Assembly (NCBI GenBank): GCA_037147235.1
Contig: JBAWVO010000367.1
Coordinates: 1 to 5,925 of the forward strand
Origin: JANXQG01 sp037147235
GTDB taxonomy: Bacteria; Planctomycetota; Planctomycetia; Pirellulales; Thermoguttaceae
Length of the DNA: 5,925 nt
Reading direction: 5' to 3'
Below are positions 1 to 5,669 of the stretch, one piece after another. A program made the translations under genes and the position numbers. The notes below the pieces were generated by a model, which was not told the DNA's origin, did not search any database, and was given only the letters and a program-made list of their open reading frames with translations. Each line of letters starts with the position of its first letter. Within the stretch, counting starts at the first letter, position 1.

Positions 1-133
1 TCATCGTGACCTTGATGGTTCGGTTCAGTTCCGCTGGTTTCTGTTGGGGATCAACAGCCAAAGCCTGAATGATGGAGAGGGCAGATAAACCGAGGATCAT
101 TCCCAGTGCTGCACTGCGGTAAATCGTTCGCAT
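1..133 (-). CDS. Secreted protein of unknown function, N-terminal fragment (runs off left edge)
   Basis: Only the first 44 residues are present. They form a clear Sec signal peptide: a charged start (MRTIYR), a hydrophobic core at about residues 7-26 (AALGMILGLSALSIIQALA) and a probable cleavage after ALA, followed by a hydrophilic mature start (VDPQQKPAELNRTIKVTM). The product is therefore exported. The start is the ATG at 133-131, preceded by AAAGGAAG with a 6-base spacer. A promoter-like pair (TCGACA, 18 bases, TATCAT) lies 46 to 75 bases upstream of the ATG. The 110-base gap after the preceding minus-strand gene also argues for a separate transcript. The rest of the protein is outside the window, so no function can be given. 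Confidence 0.72.
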   Translation of the reverse strand, partial: MRTIYRSAALGMILGLSALSIIQALAVDPQQKPAELNRTIKVTM

Positions 134-178
134 TGGCTGCTTCCTTTCGTATTGAAACTCGTTTAGACGCTTGCAGTG

Positions 179-208
179 ATGATAACACACCTTTACCGAG
201 CGTGTCGA
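179..208 (-). promoter_or_regulatory. Candidate sigma70-like promoter for the gene starting at 133
   Basis: On the minus strand, TCGACA (208-203) and TATCAT (184-179) are separated by 18 bases. Each matches the consensus at 5 of 6 positions. The predicted transcript start near 172 would give a leader of about 40 bases ending in the AAAGGAAG ribosome binding site. It lies wholly in the 110-base gap between genes. The call rests on sequence match alone. Confidence 0.4.
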
Positions 209-243
209 GGATATGTAAGGCGTTGAATTTTATAAACCAATCC

Positions 244-771
244 TCACGATCTATTTTCCTTTACCCGCTTCCAATCGTATCGTGTCTTGCCGTCCTTGTC
301 GAGCAGCAGCAATCGGTCCTCCGTCAATTCCAAAATCGGTTCATCAACGTGGTCGCCCATCGTGCTGAGAATCATCTTGACCTGGGTTTCTGGTTCACCG
401 CTGATCGTCTGCTTCTTCAGACAGCCGTCTTTTAGCGACCACTTCATATTGAACTTCAACCGGGGAGCCGACAACGCCGCCCGCCAACCGGTCAATTCCA
501 CAATCATCGTGCCGGTGCCATCCTCGTTGAGCACCATGGTTCGCTTGCCCTGATATTCGTCTGCCCAAGTGCCGAGGACCAGGCTGCGTTGCCGGGCATC
601 GGGATCGGCAGGCTGAGATTGGGCCATCTGTTGGGCAAACTTATCAGAGGCCGATTTGTTCCATAGGGCAAGACCGACCACGCAGCCTATCAGAATGACC
701 ACGGCCACGGTCCAGAACCGCCAGTGGCGACATGAGGGCTTATTGGGTGTAGAGGATTCTGGCGTGATCAT
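244..771 (-). CDS. Single-pass membrane protein with a C-terminal beta-rich (lipocalin-like) domain, function unknown
   Basis: The protein is 175 residues from the ATG at 771. A short cytoplasmic tail with basic residues (K11, R15, R18) precedes one membrane segment at about residues 19-37 (FWTVAVVILIGCVVGLALW). A linker at 38-62 follows, then a domain at about 65-170. That domain begins LGTWADEYQGKRTMVLNEDGTGTM, of which LGTW and NEDGTGTM resemble the G-x-W and D-G-T-G strands of lipocalin-like or calycin barrels. It ends ILELTEDRLLLLDKDGKTRYDW. I recall similar domains in planctomycete hypothetical proteins, but give no family name. The gene starts 7 bases after the stop of the LssY_C gene, so the two are probably co-transcribed. 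GTG starts at 798 or 789 would overlap that gene and only add residues. The ATG is preferred, although its ribosome binding site (GGAG, 12 bases away) is poor. Confidence 0.75.
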   Translation of the reverse strand: MITPESSTPNKPSCRHWRFWTVAVVILIGCVVGLALWNKSASDKFAQQMAQSQPADPDARQRSLVLGTWADEYQGKRTMVLNEDGTGTMIVELTGWRAALSAPRLKFNMKWSLKDGCLKKQTISGEPETQVKMILSTMGDHVDEPILELTEDRLLLLDKDGKTRYDWKRVKENRS

Positions 772-778
772 TACCCCG

Positions 779-1579
779 CTATTCTCCACGTTCGGCACTG
801 TTCAAACTTGGCTTCTCTTCCACGACACGGCTCTCGTCACGATCTGGAACCAAGTATACCACCGGTGCTCTTCCATCCGTGTGCCACAGATCGCCGCCTC
901 CATTGCGTCCTTCCAACTTTTCGTGAAAGCCAACCAGCCAGTCCACCTGGGCGACAACTTTAGCGTGCTGCAAATCGCCCAAGAGCTTGTCCCGTTCGGC
1001 ATCCACATTACCATCGATGTGGTGGGTAATCTGGCCGGTGGTATGGCTGAAGCCGACGCTGGTATCGAAAGTAGCCGCCCCGGCCCATAGAGGACGGCCA
1101 TTTTCGTCCACTTTCTCGGATTTCCAGAAACGAACGTGATGCCTTCGCCTGGGGTCATCGCCAACTGGTTGCTCAAACGCCAAGTCTTGCTTTCGACCCC
1201 AAACATAGAGGCTGCTGACGGGTGCTGTATCGTAGGACCGCCGCAGGACCGTGCCTGCGGCGATCCGCAGGGAACTTTTCAGGGTGAGAGGGTCGGCAGG
1301 AAACCAACCGGCAGCCAGCATTGCTGCATCGACTTCCTCTTCTGTGCCGACGAGGCTGATATTCAGCGAATCGCCAGGAATTCCATTTCCCGTGACGGTG
1401 ATGCGGGGCATACCCTCCACTGCTGGGTGGTGACGGGTGGCAAGTCGCCATGCAATAGGCAGTAGGAAATACGCAGCCGCCGACCAGACTATCAAGAGCA
1501 TGACGACGAGGCGTATCAGCCTGCGATTTTTGCGAGGCATCGGCGTCGTGGATTGATCGGACAGCGATTGATCCGGCAT
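779..1579 (-). CDS. Membrane-anchored LssY C-terminal domain protein
   Basis: The protein is 266 residues. A basic N-terminus (RKNRR at 16-20) leads into a membrane segment at about 21-45 (LIRLVVMLLIVWSAAAYFLL), so the remainder probably lies outside the inner membrane. Residues about 59-215 match the LssY_C domain as I know it: GDSLNISLVG (69-78), AAGWFPADPL (89-98), RSYDTAPVSSLYVWGRKQDLA (114-134), RRRHHVRFW (144-152), THHID (185-189) and DAERD (193-197). The invariant-looking His, Arg, Asp and Glu residues hint at a polar active or metal site, but the family's biochemistry is not settled and that is inference. The domain is named after the C-terminus of Legionella LssY; here it stands alone with a membrane anchor and no phosphatase or DedA part. 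The ATG at 1579 has AGAAAGG five bases upstream. An in-frame GTG at 1624 would add 15 residues with no better signal. The gene sits 79 bases after the reductase gene. Confidence 0.85.
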   Translation of the reverse strand: MPDQSLSDQSTTPMPRKNRRLIRLVVMLLIVWSAAAYFLLPIAWRLATRHHPAVEGMPRITVTGNGIPGDSLNISLVGTEEEVDAAMLAAGWFPADPLTLKSSLRIAAGTVLRRSYDTAPVSSLYVWGRKQDLAFEQPVGDDPRRRHHVRFWKSEKVDENGRPLWAGAATFDTSVGFSHTTGQITHHIDGNVDAERDKLLGDLQHAKVVAQVDWLVGFHEKLEGRNGGGDLWHTDGRAPVVYLVPDRDESRVVEEKPSLNSAERGE

Positions 1580-1658
1580 GATGACCTTTCTTAATGTACC
1601 CAATACGTCGTATCGATTCCCCACTCCTTGGCGACAAACTCTGGCACGAATTCCTGAA

Positions 1659-2783
1659 TCACAGAAATTGCTCTCGCACCCGCTCCATCATCTTTCCAAT
1701 CTCGATGCCTTGCGGACATTTTTCTTCGCAGGTTCCGCACGCCACACATGCCTTCGCCTTTTCCGTTTCCGGCAAGAATCCGTAGAGGTTCCGGCAAAGC
1801 ATGATGCTGCTGCCCTTGAAGACTGTGGCATTATTGTAAAGCTCGAAGTTGACCGGGATATTCACGCCATTGGGGCATGGCATGCAGTAGCCACATTTGG
1901 TGCAAGGAACGGGCGATAGCTTCTCATATTCCTGCTGTACCTGAGCAACAACAGCCGCTTCATTGTCATCAAGCCAGCCCACGCCCGACCGGCATGCACT
2001 TTCAATGTTCTGCTTCACCTGCTCCAAAGTGCTCGTGCCGCTGAGAACCAGCGACACCTCGGGCTTGTTCCATAGCCATCGAAGTGCTACGTCGGCAGGG
2101 CGACACGGGTGCTGATTCCAAATCTCCCATACCGACTGCGGTGGATTGGCGAGGGTGCCACCGAACAGCGGTTCCATGACGACCACGCCGAGACCCTTGG
2201 ATGCGGCATATTTGAGCCCCTTGGACCCAGCCTGCACCTCTTCATTGACCAAGTTGTACTGAATTTGGCAAAAGTCCCAATCGTAATCATTCAGGATATC
2301 CACGAAAACATCGTAGGTATCGTGGAAGGAGAAGCCAAGGTACTTGATCCGTCCATCAGATCGGGCTTTCTCCGCCCACGACAACACGCCCAGGTCTCTC
2401 AGCTTCGGCCACGTTTTCTTTTGCAAGCAATGAAATAGATAGAAATCGATATGATCGGTTTGCAATCGGGCAAGCTGCTCGTTGAGGAGACGGTCGCAAT
2501 CCTCGATCTTCTGCACATTCCAGATCGGCAACTTCGTGGCGACATGGACTTTCTCTCGGTTACTGCCTGCCAGGGCCTTGCCGACCACCGTTTCGCTGTT
2601 GCCGCCGTGGTAGACGTAGGCTGTGTCAATGTAATTCACGCCTTGGTCGATGGCGTAGCGGATCATCTCGATGGATTGGGCCTCGTCAACGTCCGCTGCA
2701 TTGTCCTTCGTCGGCAGCCGCATTGCCCCAAACCCAAGAGCGGAAATGTTCGTGCCGGTCTTTCCAAACGTGCGGTAATTCAT
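1659..2783 (-). CDS. Aldo/keto reductase with C-terminal ferredoxin-type two [4Fe-4S] cluster domain
   Basis: The protein is 374 residues: an NADPH-type (beta/alpha)8 aldo/keto reductase barrel (about 1-285) followed by a ferredoxin-like domain (about 290-374). The catalytic tetrad is present as D53, Y58 (DTAYVY), K84 (VATK) and H118 (DFYLFH). FGKTG at 6-10 is the usual N-terminal strand of the family. The C-terminal part has C294-x2-C297-x2-C300-x2-C303-P and C346-x2-C349-x2-C352-x3-C356-P, enough for two [4Fe-4S] clusters. Such enzymes are widely annotated as oxidoreductases of the aldo/keto reductase family, but the substrate is not known. No signal peptide is visible, so it should be cytoplasmic. 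The start at 2783 (MNYRTFGKTG) agrees with the family N-terminus and has AAAGG 10 bases upstream. The ATG at 2801 overlaps the previous stop as ATGA and is a possible alternative. It lies directly behind the secreted-protein gene, which implies co-transcription. Confidence 0.93.
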   Translation of the reverse strand: MNYRTFGKTGTNISALGFGAMRLPTKDNAADVDEAQSIEMIRYAIDQGVNYIDTAYVYHGGNSETVVGKALAGSNREKVHVATKLPIWNVQKIEDCDRLLNEQLARLQTDHIDFYLFHCLQKKTWPKLRDLGVLSWAEKARSDGRIKYLGFSFHDTYDVFVDILNDYDWDFCQIQYNLVNEEVQAGSKGLKYAASKGLGVVVMEPLFGGTLANPPQSVWEIWNQHPCRPADVALRWLWNKPEVSLVLSGTSTLEQVKQNIESACRSGVGWLDDNEAAVVAQVQQEYEKLSPVPCTKCGYCMPCPNGVNIPVNFELYNNATVFKGSSIMLCRNLYGFLPETEKAKACVACGTCEEKCPQGIEIGKMMERVREQFL

Positions 2784-2797
2784 CTTCGCAAGACCTT

Positions 2798-3757
2798 TCA
2801 TCCTCGATAGAAATCGATCCACCCCAACTTCAGGCTCTTCGATTCGCCTTCCAACAGGGCCTTGGGCAAAGTTATCTCGAAATAGCCACCCTTGTCAGGC
2901 AGGCCCATAACCGGCTTGCCCTCCGCATCCAGGACTTTGACTTCCGATTCCGGCTCCCGCTCCCCAACTTTGTCGATCTCGGTCAAATAAAGACGCTTCG
3001 TATTCCCGCTGTGGCTCAATACCGAGCCCGTAAGCTTGATCTTGCTGTTGGAAACGGCAAAGGATTCAAGACCGCTGAGGTGAAGACGGAGAACTACCGT
3101 GGTCGGCCACTTGCCGTTCGTCAGTGTGATCGTCGCACCGCCGATCCCGCTTTGACTCAAAACATCCAGCGTAGCAATGTCGTTTTCGATCTTCACCTTG
3201 ATTTGATCGGCGGGCTTCTTGGTTTTGATGTCGAGGGCGGTCTCTTTCATCGTGGCGTCTTTGTCCTCTTTTGCCTCAGGTGCATTCAGCAGTCCCTTGG
3301 CCTTGTCGGCGTCGATCTTCTCCAGTTTCGTAATCGGGCGTTCAGGAGACGATGCCCCTTCTTTGGTCACATAGTCATGATGCCAGGACAGGAGCACGTA
3401 ATCACCCTTCTTCATCCCCTTGACGGTTTCCAGGATTTTAGGGTCGCCCTTGGGCTTTTTGTTGTAGTCGCTGACCTGCACCAGATAATCTTTTTGTTCT
3501 GGATCGCCATACTGGCCGTGCTTTTCGTACTTCAGGTATTTTTTGACGGTGAAGGTGGCGAACTCACCGGAATCGCCACACTGCTTTGGGCAAAAAGCGG
3601 TCAGCCCCCGGCAAAGTCGGTACTCCACACCGTCATAAACCGCCAGTGTTTCATGGTTCGCCAGCAGTTCTCGCTTTTCTTTCGGCTCTTCGGCTGCCCC
3701 AGGCAACGTAAGCAGAAGAACCACGAAGGCCGACATCAATAATCCCAGTTTTCTCAT
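2798..3757 (-). CDS. Secreted protein of unknown function, planctomycete-type, two-part
   Basis: The protein is 319 residues. A signal peptide at about 1-22 (MRKLGLLMSAFVVLLLTLPG, then AA) directs export. The mature protein has an N-terminal part (about 35-150) with three cysteines in C49-x6-C56-x3-C60 and a CGDSGEFATFTVKKYLKYE stretch. A Lys/Glu/Asp-rich linker follows at about 145-190. The C-terminal part (about 192-317) contains QSGIGGATITL, WPTTVVLRLHLSGLESF and ends GWIDFYRG. This second part recalls a beta-sandwich-like region that I have seen in planctomycete hypothetical proteins, but I know no function or family name for it. The chosen ATG (3757) starts the signal peptide and has AAGGA 9 bases upstream. 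The open frame continues upstream to about 3976, which would bury the signal peptide at residue 74. The stop lies 14 bases before the reductase start or overlaps an alternative start (ATGA), so this is probably the first gene of the four-gene operon. Confidence 0.8.
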   Translation of the reverse strand: MRKLGLLMSAFVVLLLTLPGAAEEPKEKRELLANHETLAVYDGVEYRLCRGLTAFCPKQCGDSGEFATFTVKKYLKYEKHGQYGDPEQKDYLVQVSDYNKKPKGDPKILETVKGMKKGDYVLLSWHHDYVTKEGASSPERPITKLEKIDADKAKGLLNAPEAKEDKDATMKETALDIKTKKPADQIKVKIENDIATLDVLSQSGIGGATITLTNGKWPTTVVLRLHLSGLESFAVSNSKIKLTGSVLSHSGNTKRLYLTEIDKVGEREPESEVKVLDAEGKPVMGLPDKGGYFEITLPKALLEGESKSLKLGWIDFYRG

Positions 3758-4020
3758 GGCATTGTTCCTTGTTCGTGGCCGAATCACTTCAATTCCCTCA
3801 CCATGATTGTCCTTGAAACGGATCAGCAATTCATCGCCAGGATGGATCTGAAGCCCGATTTGCCCTTTCATGCCGACGTTATGCGGCTTGGTTGCGGTCT
3901 TTTCGGATGCACTTCCCATGATTTCGTCTTTCGTTGGACGACGTGATTTCGTCAGTTTTGCCCACCTTTCGGGCACTCAGCCAGCCCGCCAGTCCTCCCG
4001 CCAGCCCCATTCTATCACTT

Positions 4021-4041
4021 CCGCACTTCGGTGAAGAGCGG
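4021..4041. repeat. Short inverted repeat (hairpin) in the divergent intergenic region
   Basis: CCGC (4021-4024) pairs with GCGG (4038-4041) and CTTC (4026-4029) with GAAG (4033-4036), with one A-A mismatch and a 3-base loop. No T-run follows on either strand, so it is not a typical terminator. It could be an operator or a leader stem for the minus-strand operon; the role is not shown by the sequence. Confidence 0.35.
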
Positions 4042-4242
4042 GCACTCGCGCCACAGATTCGACCGAAAGGACACCAGCCACCAAGAGAAGACCCAACCCG
4101 TTGACAACAAAATGCCCATTAAGCCTAGTGCCGAATACCCCAAACAGGCGGAAAAGACCAATGTTAGCGGAATTTTCCGCGATTTTACGGCAAGAGTGGA
4201 TTGCAGGAGAATTGCATTTTACGGGCTATTTCTACAGTTTTC

Positions 4243-4251
4243 TGCTACAAT
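4243..4251 (+). promoter_or_regulatory. Candidate extended -10 promoter for the SGNH/PEP-CTERM gene
   Basis: TG-C-TACAAT fits an extended -10 element (TGnTATAAT with one mismatch in the hexamer). No good -35 is found 16-18 bases upstream, which extended -10 promoters tolerate. Transcription from about 4258 would give a leader of about 51 bases up to the ATG at 4309. The position relative to the ribosome binding site supports the call. Confidence 0.38.
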
Positions 4252-4294
4252 GCACCTGCGCCTATTGAATTATCCATTGTTTTCTATCTGCCGG

Positions 4295-4300
4295 AAAGGG
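4295..4300 (+). promoter_or_regulatory. Ribosome binding site for ATG 4309 (likely ancestral start of the SGNH/PEP-CTERM gene)
   Basis: AAAGGG, within GGAAAGGG at 4293-4300, lies 8 bases before an ATG at 4309-4311, an ideal layout. That ATG is in a different frame from the downstream beta-repeat/PEP-CTERM frame and reads only to 4488. The site therefore marks where the original gene probably began and shows that the present frame is disconnected from its start. Confidence 0.45.
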
Positions 4301-4345
4301 TCGCTTTCATGGTACGCGCCCTATACTGCCACCAAGAACCCCTAT

Positions 4346-5224
4346 ATGAACGATGCCCTCCATCCCAATCAAACCGGGGGCAATGTCATGGCGCAGATGT
4401 GGTACAACGGAGTCCTGGCAACTGCTGCCGGCAACAACATCCTGCCATTAGGCACGGCGATCTCGGTTGCCAGCGGCGCGATGCTTGACCTTAACGGCGG
4501 GAACCAGCAGGTGGCTTCGTTGGCGGGTGGCGGCATCGTGACCAACGGTGGAACTAGCAACATCTCCTTGCTAACCCTCAGCGGCACCAGTAACACGACG
4601 TTCAGCGGCGTCATCAGCGACGGGCCGACCAACAAGATCGCCCTGACCCTCTCCGCCGGCACGCAAACGCTCTCCGGTGCGAACACCTACAGCGGCGGCA
4701 CGGTAGTCAACGGCGGCAAGCTGGTCGTTGATGGCTTGCTCGCCAGCTTGGTCACAGTCGGCAGCAATGCCTTCCTCAGCGGCACGGGTACGCTCGGCAG
4801 CGTCATAGTCAATGCCGGCGGCCATCTGGCTCCGGGTGGTTCGGCTGGCACCTTGCACCTCAGCGGTGATCTAACGCTTGCCTTTGGTGCGGTAATGGAT
4901 TATGAACTCGATACCCCCATGAACAGCGACAAGATACTCATGCCTAATGGGAACTTAATCCTCAGCGGCCAGCAATTTTTGGACTTCCATTTCACACCGC
5001 TGGATGGTTTTAGCCAAGGCAGATACATTCTGATTGACGCTGGATCAATCAGCGGCCTTGGAAACAATCGCAGCGGTATGATCGGCAGTTATTCGGCAAC
5101 GCTAGCCGTGGAAGGCAGTAATTTGGTGTTGAATGTTGTCCCCGAACCATCCACCCTTGCTCTTCTGGGCACCGCCACCATCGGCCTGCTTGGCTTCCTT
5201 TGGCGACGCCGCAAGCCAGCCTAA
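4346..5224 (+). CDS. PEP-CTERM protein with autotransporter-associated beta-strand repeats; 5'-truncated SGNH-hydrolase fusion, possible pseudogene
   Basis: The coordinates use the first in-frame ATG inside the recognisable part (292 residues). Residues 1-22 (NDALHPNQTGGNVMAQMWYN) look like the last block of an SGNH/GDSL hydrolase: the D-x-x-H catalytic pair appears as D3 and H6, followed by the closing helix. The nucleophile and oxyanion blocks are absent. Residues about 38-68 (VASGAMLDLNGGNQQVASLAG) and 100-128 (LSGANTYSGGTVVNGGKLVV, a PATR-type repeat) are extracellular beta-helix repeats, and 135-189 continue in the same style (SGTGTLGSVIVNAGGHLAPG). Residues 265-292 are a PEP-CTERM signal: VPEP, a hydrophobic span (LALLGTATIGLLGFLW) and RRRK. 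In PEP-CTERM systems an exosortase processes such proteins for surface or exopolymer delivery. No N-terminal signal peptide precedes the domain, although export would need one. The frame is open back to a GTG at 4031, but that part crosses the leader and has no domain. The downstream frame is intact, so any loss is recent or is an assembly deletion. Confidence 0.75.
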   Translation: MNDALHPNQTGGNVMAQMWYNGVLATAAGNNILPLGTAISVASGAMLDLNGGNQQVASLAGGGIVTNGGTSNISLLTLSGTSNTTFSGVISDGPTNKIALTLSAGTQTLSGANTYSGGTVVNGGKLVVDGLLASLVTVGSNAFLSGTGTLGSVIVNAGGHLAPGGSAGTLHLSGDLTLAFGAVMDYELDTPMNSDKILMPNGNLILSGQQFLDFHFTPLDGFSQGRYILIDAGSISGLGNNRSGMIGSYSATLAVEGSNLVLNVVPEPSTLALLGTATIGLLGFLWRRRKPA

Positions 5225-5610
5225 GCCCCACACCTCACCGTCCTAATCGAAGCAGATCACCAATTATGGTGGCTCGTTCTCGATTATGGCGGCCTCGCCC
5301 TTTACACTGAGGCCTCCGCCAATGGCTTCGGCAGAAGGGCATCGTTCTACGTGGGCACCCCGGCCAAATCACTTAACGACCCAGTGGGTGTGGTGTCCGG
5401 CGAGCGATCCGGACGCGAAACTGAATTATTCTCAGTCGTTGGTTGGGGGTGATGCGGTTAACAGGGGCGGGGCGTTCGAGGCGATATCCTAATTCGCATC
5501 GATGCTAGTCGGCTAACGGAATCCGTATGCCGTATGCTCCATTTACTCACCATCTCCTATGGTTTATACTAGGTTCTGTGAAAAAATCTTTTTTCCTATC
5601 CTTTGCTGGC
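5225..5610. other. Intergenic region with no convincing gene
   Basis: No gene is supported here. The PEP-CTERM frame stays open for another 75 codons after its TAA (to the TGA at 5450-5452) but has no Met and no recognised domain. A small perfect inverted repeat occurs at 5395-5414 (GTCCGG, 8-base loop, CCGGAC). A tandem CCGTATG pair lies near 5523-5536, and an A6/T6 palindrome at 5580-5595. A plus-strand promoter-like pair lies at 5542-5570. No clear terminator follows the PEP-CTERM gene. Confidence 0.5.
5542..5570 (+). promoter_or_regulatory. Candidate plus-strand promoter with no protein gene downstream
   Basis: TTTACT (5542-5547, 4 of 6 to consensus) and TATACT (5565-5570, 5 of 6) are separated by exactly 17 bases. 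A transcript would start near 5577 and meet the hairpin at 5614-5652 after fewer than 80 bases. No plus-strand reading frame follows, so if real it would make a short non-coding RNA or an antisense leader to the minus-strand gene. Confidence 0.28.
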
Positions 5611-5652
5611 ACAAAAGAGGAGGGCCGTGAGAGTCTCAGGGTCCTCCTCTTT
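5611..5652 (-). terminator. Intrinsic terminator of the minus-strand repeat-protein gene (possibly bidirectional)
   Basis: AAAGAGGAGG (5614-5623) and CCTCCTCTTT (5643-5652) form a perfect 10-base stem. Pairing extends by one G-T and two C-G pairs, and the loop contains the small palindrome TGAGAGTCTCA. On the minus strand the stem follows the TGA at 5670 by 17 bases and ends in CTCTTTTG, a short T-run. On the plus strand it ends in TCTTTCG, so it may also stop transcripts from the left. Confidence 0.7.
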
Positions 5653-5669
5653 CGATAAATTGCCGTCGC

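Larger units (their letters stand above)
3758..4308. other. Divergent intergenic region between the minus-strand operon and the PEP-CTERM gene
   Basis: This stretch of about 550 bases separates two diverging units. On the minus strand the frame of the secreted-protein gene stays open from 3976 to 3758. The part from ATG 3919 (MGSASEKTATKPHNVG...) looks compositionally like protein but lacks a ribosome binding site. A weak minus-strand -10 (TAGAAT, 4014-4009), with only a poor -35 17 bases away, could start a leader of about 245 bases. A hairpin occupies 4021-4041 (CCGC-A-CTTC, loop GGT, GAAG-A-GCGG). On the plus strand a promoter-like sequence (4243-4251) and ribosome binding site (4295-4300) lead to an ATG at 4309. 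The open plus frame from 4031 into the PEP-CTERM gene reads through these signals and shows no domain, so I do not count it as coding. Confidence 0.5.

Noticed and set aside
656..1090. 144-codon plus-strand open frame over the LssY_C gene
   Set aside because: It is antisense to a well-recognised LssY_C domain and carries no motif of its own.
1591..1797. Minus-strand frame ending in a protein-like tail (EFVPEFVAKEWGIDTTYW) between the reductase and the LssY_C gene, possible frameshifted reductase C-terminus
   Set aside because: The reductase frame ends normally a few residues after its second Fe-S motif, as expected for the family, so no frameshift is needed.
2723..3742. 339-codon plus-strand open frame antisense to the secreted-protein gene
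   Set aside because: It lies opposite a gene with a signal peptide, a ribosome binding site and domain-like composition. Its own translation is low in structure and has no motif; it is a mirror effect of codon use on the minus strand.
4031..4345. In-frame 5' extension of the PEP-CTERM gene to a GTG start
   Set aside because: It reads through a promoter-like element, a ribosome binding site and a hairpin, has no signal peptide or domain, and shows poor protein-like composition.
4369..4858. Minus-strand open frames (95-105 codons) opposite the beta-strand repeats
   Set aside because: These are shadows of the Gly/Thr/Ser-rich repeat codons on the plus strand, without start signals or domains.
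5286..5492. 68-codon plus-strand open frame after the PEP-CTERM gene
   Set aside because: No ribosome binding site, no domain and a composition typical of chance; the neighbouring frame is equally open.
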